Shown piece after piece: positions 1 to 5,157 of a stretch of DNA of 6,729 nt; within the stretch, counting starts at the first letter, position 1, and each line of letters opens with the position of its first letter. The DNA is from Symbiobacteriaceae bacterium (GTDB taxonomy: Bacteria > Bacillota_E > Symbiobacteriia > Symbiobacteriales > Symbiobacteriaceae). The notes beneath the pieces are model-generated. The model was not told the DNA's origin and ran no database searches. It saw nothing but the letters and a program-made list of their open reading frames with translations. Position numbers and translations under genes: made by a program. Where the stretch lies: NCBI GenBank assembly GCA_027356675.1, contig DAHVXO010000208.1, positions 1-6,729 on the forward strand. Direction: 5' to 3'.

Positions 1-65
1 CCTTCTTGTTGTTGAGCATTGCCCCATTGCCTCCCAGTGTGGTAAGCTACGCCTGTCGCCCCCCT

Positions 66-79
66 CCCCCCCGGGGGGG
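66..79. promoter_or_regulatory. G-tract palindrome, candidate operator of the adjacent CsoR-type repressor
   Basis: Seven C residues run directly into seven G residues, a perfect 14-base palindrome, with four more C residues just upstream at 61-64. It ends three bases before the ribosome binding site of the repressor gene. Operators of the CsoR/RcnR/FrmR family are known to be built around G/C tracts with dyad symmetry, so autoregulation is a reasonable inference. I see no good sigma-70 promoter in the 65 bases upstream; TTGCCC at 19-24 and TAAGCT at 43-48 form only a weak pair. A homopolymer palindrome could also be incidental in GC-rich DNA. Confidence 0.4.
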
Positions 80-101
80 CTGGAGGAAGGGGGCTTATCG
101 C

Positions 102-362
102 ATGAGTCATCACTACCCGGAAGTCGTCACGCGTCTCACACAGGTAGAGGGGCATGTGCGCGGCATCAAGAGTATGGCAGAAGCAGGGAAGACCCCGGCC
201 GATCTTCTGCACCAGATCTCCGCCGTCCAGGCAGCCTTGCGCAAGGTTGCCCAGCTAGTCGTAGATGACCATCTGGACCATTGCGCCGAGGCCATCGACG
301 AGGGCAACGCGCCGGAGCTGATTCGAAGTCTCAAGTCGGCACTGACCAACTACATGCGGTGA
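102..362 (+). CDS. CsoR/RcnR-family (DUF156) metal-sensing transcriptional repressor, 86 aa
   Basis: This is a small all-helical repressor of the CsoR/RcnR/FrmR family, which binds G-tract operators and releases DNA on binding a metal or reactive small molecule. The family hallmarks are visible: VEGHVRGI at residues 15-22, DLLHQISAVQAAL at 34-46 and DDHLDHC at 55-61. His57 and Cys61 keep the H-x3-C pair of copper-type CsoR. The cysteine that normally lies 25 residues before this His is Pro32, so the classical Cys-His-Cys copper site is incomplete. His3, His4 and His18 could supply other ligands, so the effector is uncertain. The start at 102 follows a strong GGAGGAAGGGGG site (82-93); the frame is open upstream to base 6, but that part would read through the C/G palindrome and has no family similarity. 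It probably controls itself and the permease 37 bases downstream. Confidence 0.88.
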   Translation: MSHHYPEVVTRLTQVEGHVRGIKSMAEAGKTPADLLHQISAVQAALRKVAQLVVDDHLDHCAEAIDEGNAPELIRSLKSALTNYMR

Positions 363-399
363 GGTATGCTGCGCCGGCACCAGGCATAAACGGAGGAGA

Positions 400-1284
400 A
401 TGATGCAGGCACGATTCCTGTCGGGATATGGGGCCGCCCTGGCGTCGGCGGCACTGGTCGGTCTCTTTACGGTCCTGAACAAATGGCTGCTGGTCGAGCA
501 GGTGCCGGCGCTCACCGCCGGGGCCTGGACATACTTTGCCGCCGGCCTTGCCCTGCTGCCCTGGGCGATCCGGGCCGGCGGTCTCCACTTCAGGCGGCCG
601 CTGGTCGCCGCCGGCTGGCTGCTGGCGGGATCGGTCTTCGGACCCAGCCTCTACTTCCTGGGTCTCAAGCTGACCTCCGGGGTCCAGGGCGTCCTGATGA
701 TCAACATGGAGGCCGTGTTCACGGCACTGCTGGCCTTTGTCATCTTCCAGGAACACCTGACGCTGACGACCGTAGGCGCTAGCCTGGCTGTCGTGGCCGG
801 CGGACTCTGGCTCTTGTGGCCGGAGTCAGGCGCCAGCCTGCTGGCCGGAAACAGCCTGGGCAATCTCCTGATCGCGCTGGGGTACCTGGGGTGGGGCACT
901 GAAAACAACCTTGGCCGTCTGCTCGGTGAAGATATTCCGGCTGTTACCCTGGTGTCGCTGAAGGCACTCGTGGCCGGCGCAGTCATGGGGGGCCTGGCCC
1001 TGGCGTTCGGCCAGCCTCTGCAGGTCCCCCTGCGGGTGGTCCCAGGGATCATGGCGAGCGGCGCCTTTTCCCTTGGTCTTTCGCTCGCCTTTTTCTACCT
1101 CGCCATGAAGCATATCGGTGCAGGGCGGACCGGACTGATCTCGTCAACATCAACCTTTTGGGGAGTGCTTGGGGCGCTGCTGCTCTTAGGGGAGTCGCTC
1201 ACCGCCAAGGTGCTGGCTGGTGGCCTTCTGATGGTGATTGGTCTGATCCTATTTGCCTGGGAAAGTAACGGCGCTAGCCCCTGA
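400..1284 (+). CDS. EamA/DMT-family permease, 294 aa, about ten membrane helices
   Basis: This is an inner-membrane drug/metabolite transporter family protein with two tandem EamA repeats. Hydrophobic segments lie at about residues 9-31, 37-57, 68-88, 96-116, 122-140, 152-168, 181-203, 213-235, 245-263 and 268-287. The repeat-ending motifs typical of EamA are clear: a glycine-rich helix then FQEHLT at 116-121 in the first half and LGESLT at 263-268 in the second, the conserved Glu that closes helices 4 and 9. Length matches the usual 280-310 aa. Substrate cannot be read from sequence; members export amino acids, metabolites or drugs. The CsoR-type repressor 37 bases upstream suggests co-transcription and possible control by metal or electrophile stress, which is inference. 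A GGAGGAG site at 392-398 precedes ATG codons at 400 and 403; the second has the better spacing. The 3' end overlaps the convergent antiporter gene by 11 bases. Confidence 0.88.
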   Translation: MMQARFLSGYGAALASAALVGLFTVLNKWLLVEQVPALTAGAWTYFAAGLALLPWAIRAGGLHFRRPLVAAGWLLAGSVFGPSLYFLGLKLTSGVQGVLMINMEAVFTALLAFVIFQEHLTLTTVGASLAVVAGGLWLLWPESGASLLAGNSLGNLLIALGYLGWGTENNLGRLLGEDIPAVTLVSLKALVAGAVMGGLALAFGQPLQVPLRVVPGIMASGAFSLGLSLAFFYLAMKHIGAGRTGLISSTSTFWGVLGALLLLGESLTAKVLAGGLLMVIGLILFAWESNGASP

Positions 1285-2698
1285 GGCCCACGATGGCAAA
1301 GAGCGCTGTCGCGATGGCGACGGCAGCCAACGCCGAAGGCAGCTTCTTGCGGGCGTAGCTCACCACCGGGAGGTCAAACACGGCCGCCGTTGTGGTAGTG
1401 GTTTCGCCGAGTGGCGATGAGAAGTCCCCAAACGTGCCACTGGCAAAGACGGCCCCCACAGTCGCTGGCAGTGAGGCGTGGGTCGCTACGGCCAGGGCGA
1501 CGCCCAGCGGCATCAAAATCCCCCAGGTTCCCCAGGACGAACCGATCAGGTAGGCGAGCAGGGAGCCAAAGAGGAATACTGCCGCTGGTGTCAGCCACCC
1601 GGGCAGGTACGCGCCAAACGTGCTTTTGACGAACGGTGCGAACCCTAAATCCTTGGATGATTGCGCCGCCATCGCCCAGACGAGCACCAGCAGCAGGATG
1701 GCCATCATCAACTGGTTCCCGCCGTCGACGAAATGAAACATCAGCTCGTTCACAGATATCCTCCTGAGGAGGAAGAAGACGAGGCTGACCAGGCTGGTGA
1801 AAAACAGCGCCAGCAGCATGGCCTGGGTCACGTCCGTCGCCTGGAAGGCAGCCAGCAGTGATGTCGCTCCCTGCGCCCGGCCCTGCAGCCACGTGAAGAC
1901 CACTGTACTGAGTAGCAGCAGGGCCAGCGGGGCCGCCAGGTTAAGCGGCTTGGGCTGCACCTGAGCGAGTTCCTGCTCGACGCTCTCCCGGTGAGCCTCG
2001 TTCTCGTCGCTTTCAGACGCTCCGCCCTCGCCGGTCTGAGCAAAACCGGCACCAATGTACCGCCCGGTCAGGACAGCCACGAGGCTGATGAGCAGCATGG
2101 CAATGGCGAAGAAGTTGAAGGGCAGGCTGCTGAGAAACAGCCGATATGGGGGAGTGGAGAGGCCAGCCTGGTTGATCGCGCCGCTGACCACAGAAACCAT
2201 ATAGCCAACGTAGGTCGTGGCGACTGGAAACAGCACAATCACGGGCACGGTGGACACGTCGATGGCATACGCAAGTTTGCTCTTGGAGATCCGCACCCCG
2301 CCCTGCACGGCTTTCATCAGCGGGCCCACGGTCATGGTGCGGAACTCGCAGTCCATGAACGTAATGACTACACTGGCCCAGGTTACGGCAAGAGCACTTC
2401 TTTCGGTCTTAACGGACTTCCCGACGAGCTGCGCAAATCCCCTGACGCCACCTGCCACCTGGAGCATCCCCACCAGGCCGCCAAAGACATAGAGGAAAAC
2501 GACAATGCGCAAGTTCTCGCCGTCCTCGAGGGCTGCGAGGATGTAACCAAGGGTTCGCGACAAGGAATTGATGACCCTAGGCTCTAGTGAAATGGAGCCT
2601 ACCAGCAGGCCCAGAGTTAGCCCCAACAGGACGTGTCGCGTCGCCAATGCGATGACGATGGCAACAGCGAACGGAACGAGAGAAATCCAGTTTTCCAT
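1274..2698 (-). CDS. NhaC-type Na+/H+ antiporter, 474 aa
   Basis: This is an integral membrane secondary transporter of the NhaC/ion transporter superfamily, which exchanges protons for Na+ or, in some members, organic substrates. It has about a dozen hydrophobic segments, for example 5-36, 65-83, 102-116, 150-172, 192-212, 254-271, 290-311, 328-346, 371-401 and 456-472. Diagnostic pieces are DVSTVPVIVLFPVATT at 147-162, GSSWGTWGILMPLG at 386-399 and GTFGDFSSPLGETTTTTA at 421-438, which correspond to the conserved NhaC stretches rich in Ser, Thr, Gly and Asp. A charged cytoplasmic loop at 222-250 separates the two halves. Length agrees with the family (about 450-500 aa). The minus-strand ATG follows GGGGAGA at 2708-2714 with about nine bases of spacing. 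It is transcribed alone, toward the permease gene, with an 11-base tail-to-tail overlap. Substrate specificity is not certain. Confidence 0.85.
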   Translation of the reverse strand: MENWISLVPFAVAIVIALATRHVLLGLTLGLLVGSISLEPRVINSLSRTLGYILAALEDGENLRIVVFLYVFGGLVGMLQVAGGVRGFAQLVGKSVKTERSALAVTWASVVITFMDCEFRTMTVGPLMKAVQGGVRISKSKLAYAIDVSTVPVIVLFPVATTYVGYMVSVVSGAINQAGLSTPPYRLFLSSLPFNFFAIAMLLISLVAVLTGRYIGAGFAQTGEGGASESDENEAHRESVEQELAQVQPKPLNLAAPLALLLLSTVVFTWLQGRAQGATSLLAAFQATDVTQAMLLALFFTSLVSLVFFLLRRISVNELMFHFVDGGNQLMMAILLLVLVWAMAAQSSKDLGFAPFVKSTFGAYLPGWLTPAAVFLFGSLLAYLIGSSWGTWGILMPLGVALAVATHASLPATVGAVFASGTFGDFSSPLGETTTTTAAVFDLPVVSYARKKLPSALAAVAIATALFAIVGLRG

Positions 2699-2827
2699 AG
2701 GTTTTATTCTCCCCGGGGCTGCTTGTACTTAATTCCGAGGCCGGTTACCTAGGCGCCTTCGATGGTGGGGAGAAGCGGCCCTTGGAGTGTCGATTGGGCG
2801 GAGTTTTTCACTTTGCGGTTCGCATGT

Positions 2828-2856
2828 GGAATACTGTCGTGTAACCCAATTGACAA
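2828..2856 (-). promoter_or_regulatory. Weak divergent promoter candidate for the antiporter gene
   Basis: Read on the minus strand, TTGTCA (2856-2851, five of six to consensus) is followed after 17 bases by TATTCC (2833-2828, three of six). Transcription would start near 2821 and give an untranslated leader of about 120 bases. The -35 element overlaps that of the plus-strand promoter almost completely, so the two would compete for polymerase. The weak -10 keeps confidence low. Confidence 0.25.
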
Positions 2857-2878
2857 ATCCCCTCGCCGGTGATAGGCT
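2850..2878 (+). promoter_or_regulatory. Sigma-70-type promoter for the leader RNA and recombination operon
   Basis: A perfect TTGACA (2850-2855), a 17-base spacer and TAGGCT (2873-2878) with a preceding TG at 2870-2871 form an extended -10 promoter. The -10 hexamer matches consensus at only three positions, but the TGn extension and ideal -35 and spacing compensate. Predicted start is near 2885. No comparable promoter is visible between the terminator at 3003 and the first gene, so this is probably the operon promoter as well as that of the leader. Confidence 0.65.
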
Positions 2879-2890
2879 AAAGGCGCAGTA

Positions 2891-2932
2891 GGCATCCCAT
2901 CCCGAGGCGGCGGGACCGACCAAGGGCATCCC
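2891..2932. repeat. Direct repeat of GGCATCCC, two copies 34 bases apart
   Basis: GGCATCCC occurs at 2891-2898 and at 2925-2932. Both copies lie just downstream of the predicted transcription start and both take part in the proposed RNA helices. They could be paired protein-binding sites on DNA, part of the RNA fold, or chance. Confidence 0.35.
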
Positions 2933-2966
2933 TACAACTTCTTGACCAATTAAACTGTTGATTTAT

Positions 2967-3003
2967 GGCCCAGCGAGTAATTCTCGTTGGGCCTTTTTGT
3001 TTT
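2967..3003 (+). terminator. Strong rho-independent terminator upstream of the recombination operon
   Basis: GGCCCAGCGAG (2967-2977) pairs with CTCGTTGGGCC (2983-2993): eleven pairs with a single G-U, around a TAATT loop. It is followed by TTTTTGTTTT (2994-3003). There is no T tract for the opposite strand, so it acts on plus-strand transcripts only. It stands between the only good promoter and the first gene, so operon expression would need read-through or antitermination. Confidence 0.88.
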
Positions 3004-3062
3004 CCCAAGGCGCGGGGTGTGCAGCCCGGCGCTTCAACTATCTCAAGAGAGAGGTGGTCCGA

Positions 3063-3254
3063 GTGGAGCGAGGTTTGGTGGCTTACAGCGTCAACGCCAC
3101 GTGCGAGGTGAATGGCCGGCGCATGGCGGTAACACTGCAGGCGAACAGCCGGAGCGCCGCAGTACGAAAGCTCGTCACTGCAGCCGAGGAACTGCGGGAT
3201 CAACTGCCCGGGGTGCGCATCACCGCGGGGGTAATTAGGAAGGAGGCGGTCTAA
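3063..3254 (+). CDS. Small protein of unknown function, 63 aa, first gene of the operon
   Basis: I do not recognise this protein. It reads as a strand-rich N-terminal half (AYSVNATCEVNGRRMAVTLQ, residues 7-26), a helix at about 31-48 (SAAVRKLVTAAEELRDQL) and a final strand VRITAGVI at 51-58, a compact alpha/beta pattern without membrane segments. The frame is open upstream into the terminator, so the start must be internal. I chose GTG at 3063 because GAGAGGTGGTC (3049-3059) matches the ribosome binding consensus; GTG 3054, TTG 3075 and GTG 3078 are alternatives. The stop codon shares one base with the bet start (TAATG), so the two are translationally coupled. Its place suggests an accessory role in phage recombination, which is inference only. 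Confidence 0.6.
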   Translation: MERGLVAYSVNATCEVNGRRMAVTLQANSRSAAVRKLVTAAEELRDQLPGVRITAGVIRKEAV

Positions 3255-4333
3255 TGAAGAACGGAAAGGGCGCCCAACCGCAAGATGGCGACAAGCTCCT
3301 CATTTTCACCGAGGAGCAGAAGGCGCTCATGCGCCGGACGGTGGCCAAAGACGTCCCCGCCGACGACTTCGAAGTCCTCATCTACATGGCCGAGAAGTAC
3401 GGCCTCGATCCTTTTGCCAAGGAGATCTGGGCATTCAAGCCGGGCGACGACAAGCCCACAGTCATCATGACCAGCCGAGACGGCTACCTGACCATCGCCC
3501 AGCGCAGTTCCGAGTACAGCGGACCCCCGCTGAGTTTCGTCGTCTGCGAGGGCGATGAGTTTAGCGTCGACGCCGCTGCCTACCAGGTCACCCATCGGTT
3601 CGGGGCAAGTCGCGGCAAGATCCTGGGTGCCTGGGCCAAGATCGATCGGGCGGGCAAGACTCCGGCGATTGGGTTCGTTCCTTTCGCCGAGTATAACCGG
3701 CCTACCAAGAAGCAGTGGATCAACAACCCGTCCGCCATGATCCAGAAGGTCGCAGAAGCGTTCGTTCTCAAGCGCCAGTTCGGCATCGCTGGACTGGTTA
3801 CGCGCGAGGAAATGGACGCTGACGGAGAACCCGCGACGCCTCCGGTGGTCACCGGTGGTGCTGCGGTGGGCAGCCGCACGAAGCTCGCCGCAAAGGCCGT
3901 ATCCAGCGCGCCAACTCCCGCTGAACCGCCGGCGTTTGTGCCGGAAGGTGAAGCCAAGGAGGCTACTGCAGCTGGGAACGATGTCGCCGCGCCGGCGAGG
4001 CCAAGCCCTGTGCCGGAGTTCGCTGAGGCCAGTGGTCAGCCGGCGGCGGCCGAGGCAAGGTCCGACAATGCCCCCGCTCAGGAAGCGGCGTCGGCGGCCC
4101 AGCCCCAAGCCTTCGTCTTGAAGGCAGACCCAGCCATCGGCAGGGGACGCACGGGAAGGGGCGCCAAGATACCCGCCTTGGATGCCTCCGGCAAGGACGT
4201 GATGCTGTTCGCCGTCGGCGAACCACTGCTGGAGAAGGTCAAGGACATGGCTGCGGGCCAGAAGATCCTGGCCGTCGGGCGCCCAGAGGGCAAGGGGTTT
4301 CTGATCACCGAGGTGAGGCCCGATGCTGCGTGA
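3254..4333 (+). CDS. bet: Bet/RecT-family single-strand annealing recombinase with C-terminal extension, 359 aa
   Basis: This is the phage recombination protein Bet (lambda Red-beta type), which coats single-stranded DNA and anneals complementary strands. The core covers about residues 14-190: VLIYMAEKYGLDPFAKEIW (41-59), TVIMTSRDGYLTIAQ (69-83), a central strand region with GAWAKI at 125-130, and NNPSAMIQKVAEAFVLKRQF (157-176), all typical of Bet. After the core comes an Ala/Pro/Glu-rich linker of about 100 residues (191-290), then a compact segment (304-356) with GKDVMLFAVGEP and GQKILAVGRPEGKGFLITEV that looks strand-rich and could be a small OB-like domain. Total length is about 100 residues more than lambda Bet (261 aa), whose C-terminal domain contacts the exonuclease and SSB; the added domain may do the same here. 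AAGGAGG at 3240-3246, seven bases before ATG, supports the start. The next gene overlaps by 11 bases. Confidence 0.92.
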   Translation: MKNGKGAQPQDGDKLLIFTEEQKALMRRTVAKDVPADDFEVLIYMAEKYGLDPFAKEIWAFKPGDDKPTVIMTSRDGYLTIAQRSSEYSGPPLSFVVCEGDEFSVDAAAYQVTHRFGASRGKILGAWAKIDRAGKTPAIGFVPFAEYNRPTKKQWINNPSAMIQKVAEAFVLKRQFGIAGLVTREEMDADGEPATPPVVTGGAAVGSRTKLAAKAVSSAPTPAEPPAFVPEGEAKEATAAGNDVAAPARPSPVPEFAEASGQPAAAEARSDNAPAQEAASAAQPQAFVLKADPAIGRGRTGRGAKIPALDASGKDVMLFAVGEPLLEKVKDMAAGQKILAVGRPEGKGFLITEVRPDAA

Positions 4334-5156
4334 CATTTGGGAGGTGGCCGGCCAGTTTGGCGGCCAACTCCGCCCTCTCCCGAGCAGAAGGGAGGCAGTA
4401 ATGCATTGCCCCTTCTGCGACGATAAGAAGCAGCACCTCTACCTGAATCGGGACAAAGGAACTTACTACTGTCAGAGATGTGGCGCTTCCGGCGGCATGA
4501 TCGACCTCTACGTGAGCCTATCCGGGGTTGCCAGGGAGGAAGCCTCCCGGGTCATCTTTGGCAACGGGCCCAGGCGCAAGCGCCATCCGGCGGAGCTCCT
4601 GGACAACGAGCAGTTCAAGGAGATGGGCCTAACCCGGCCTCACTGGGGCCGCCTCTGGTCGCGGGACCCGGCCTACGCTCGGCGCACGGCCAACTGGGTC
4701 TGGCACGAGTGGCTGGCCTGGGAACGTGGGAAGGACCGTATTGCACGGCAAATTTACGTAGCCATGATGCTTTCCCGGCTAGGGAAGGGGGAATCCAGAA
4801 CGAACCGCGTCACCCTTACCGGCTGGCTGGCGAACGACCCGAAACTTGACCATCTGCAATCTGGGAAGCTCGCCGCTAGTTTCACCTTGAAAGTGCCGCA
4901 GCCCAGTGCTCGTGACAACGTGGATTTCATCCCGATCCGCGCCTGGGACAAGCAGGCCGAAGTCGCGTCCCTTTTCCTGACCAAGGGCCGTCTCGTGGCA
5001 ATCGATGGGCGGATCTCCGTCCGAGCCTACGAAAAGAACGGCGAGCGCCGCTACTTCACCGAAGTGGTGGCGCACAACATTGAGTTTCTGGACGGTCCTC
5101 CCAAGGCGGTTGCTGCAGCGGAGGTCCAATTCAACGAAGAGGAGGTGCCCTTCTGA
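4323..5156 (+). CDS. CHC2-type zinc finger fused to single-stranded DNA-binding protein (SSB), 277 aa
   Basis: The N-terminal part resembles the zinc-binding domain of DnaG-type primases: a lead helix (DIWEVAGQFGGQLR, 4-17), then C29-x2-C32, LYLNRDKGTYYC and C50-x2-C53, followed by GASGGMIDLYVSL (54-66). Residues 81-158 are a basic, Trp-rich helical linker. Residues 160-256 are a complete SSB OB-fold: NRVTLTGWLANDPKL, DFIPIRAWDK at 201-210, GRLVAIDGRISVRAYE and TEVVAHNIEFL. The last residues, EEEVPF, match the acidic SSB tip that recruits partner proteins. It would cover single strands made by the downstream nuclease and hand them to Bet. The reading frame is continuous with no stop between domains. 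The start at 4323 (GAGGTGA at 4310-4316) keeps the primase-like lead helix; ATG 4401 with GGAGG at 4391-4395 is a strong internal alternative giving 251 aa. No primase catalytic (TOPRIM) domain is present. Confidence 0.9.
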   Translation: MLRDIWEVAGQFGGQLRPLPSRREAVMHCPFCDDKKQHLYLNRDKGTYYCQRCGASGGMIDLYVSLSGVAREEASRVIFGNGPRRKRHPAELLDNEQFKEMGLTRPHWGRLWSRDPAYARRTANWVWHEWLAWERGKDRIARQIYVAMMLSRLGKGESRTNRVTLTGWLANDPKLDHLQSGKLAASFTLKVPQPSARDNVDFIPIRAWDKQAEVASLFLTKGRLVAIDGRISVRAYEKNGERRYFTEVVAHNIEFLDGPPKAVAAAEVQFNEEEVPF

Positions 5157-5157
5157 A

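Larger units (their letters stand above)
2885..3003 (+). ncRNA. Structured leader or small RNA ending in an intrinsic terminator
   Basis: From the predicted start to the T tract this RNA would be about 119 nt. It can fold as nested helices: GTAGG 2888-2892 with CCTAC 2931-2935, CCC 2896-2898 with GGG 2924-2926 across a small internal loop (cat against catc), and a hairpin TCCCG 2900-2904 with CGGGA 2911-2915 closing a six-base loop AGGCGG. An A/T-rich single-stranded stretch (2936-2966) leads to the terminator. I do not recognise it as a known riboswitch, tRNA or other family. It could be an independent small RNA or an attenuator controlling the recombination genes that start 60 bases later. 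Confidence 0.45.
2699..3062. other. Non-coding regulatory region between the antiporter and the recombination operon
   Basis: This 364-base stretch has no convincing gene on either strand. The left 120 bases are presumably the untranslated leader of the antiporter. The rest holds a strong plus-strand promoter, a weaker divergent one sharing its -35 region, a structured RNA segment and an intrinsic terminator, each listed separately. It is also the most likely place for a junction between host sequence and an inserted element, although I can find no attachment-site duplication within the window. Confidence 0.6.

Noticed and set aside
6..101. N-terminal extension of the CsoR-type repressor
   Set aside because: It would translate through the C/G palindrome and the ribosome binding site and gives Pro/Arg-rich sequence absent from the family; ATG 102 gives the usual length.
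1991..2587. Plus-strand open frame of 198 codons opposite the antiporter
   Set aside because: His/Gly/Asp-rich composition with no domain; it is the antisense of well-supported transmembrane coding sequence.
2885..2966. tRNA or known riboswitch in the leader
   Set aside because: No cloverleaf, T-loop GTTCRA or anticodon arm, and I cannot match the helices to a riboswitch consensus from memory; kept only as an unnamed structured RNA.
3251..4336. Long open frame (361 codons) on the minus strand opposite bet
   Set aside because: It mirrors the bet gene almost exactly, has no recognisable domain and low-complexity Arg/Gly-rich content; GC-rich codon use on the plus strand explains it.
4760..4800. 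Separate SSB gene starting at the ATG codons near 4764-4769
   Set aside because: No ribosome binding site precedes these codons and the upstream frame is open and conserved-looking, so a fusion is the simpler reading.
5005..5157. N-terminal extension of the nuclease into the SSB domain
   Set aside because: It overlaps the conserved SSB end in another frame and lacks similarity; ATG 5158 begins just before the conserved N-terminal nuclease motif.
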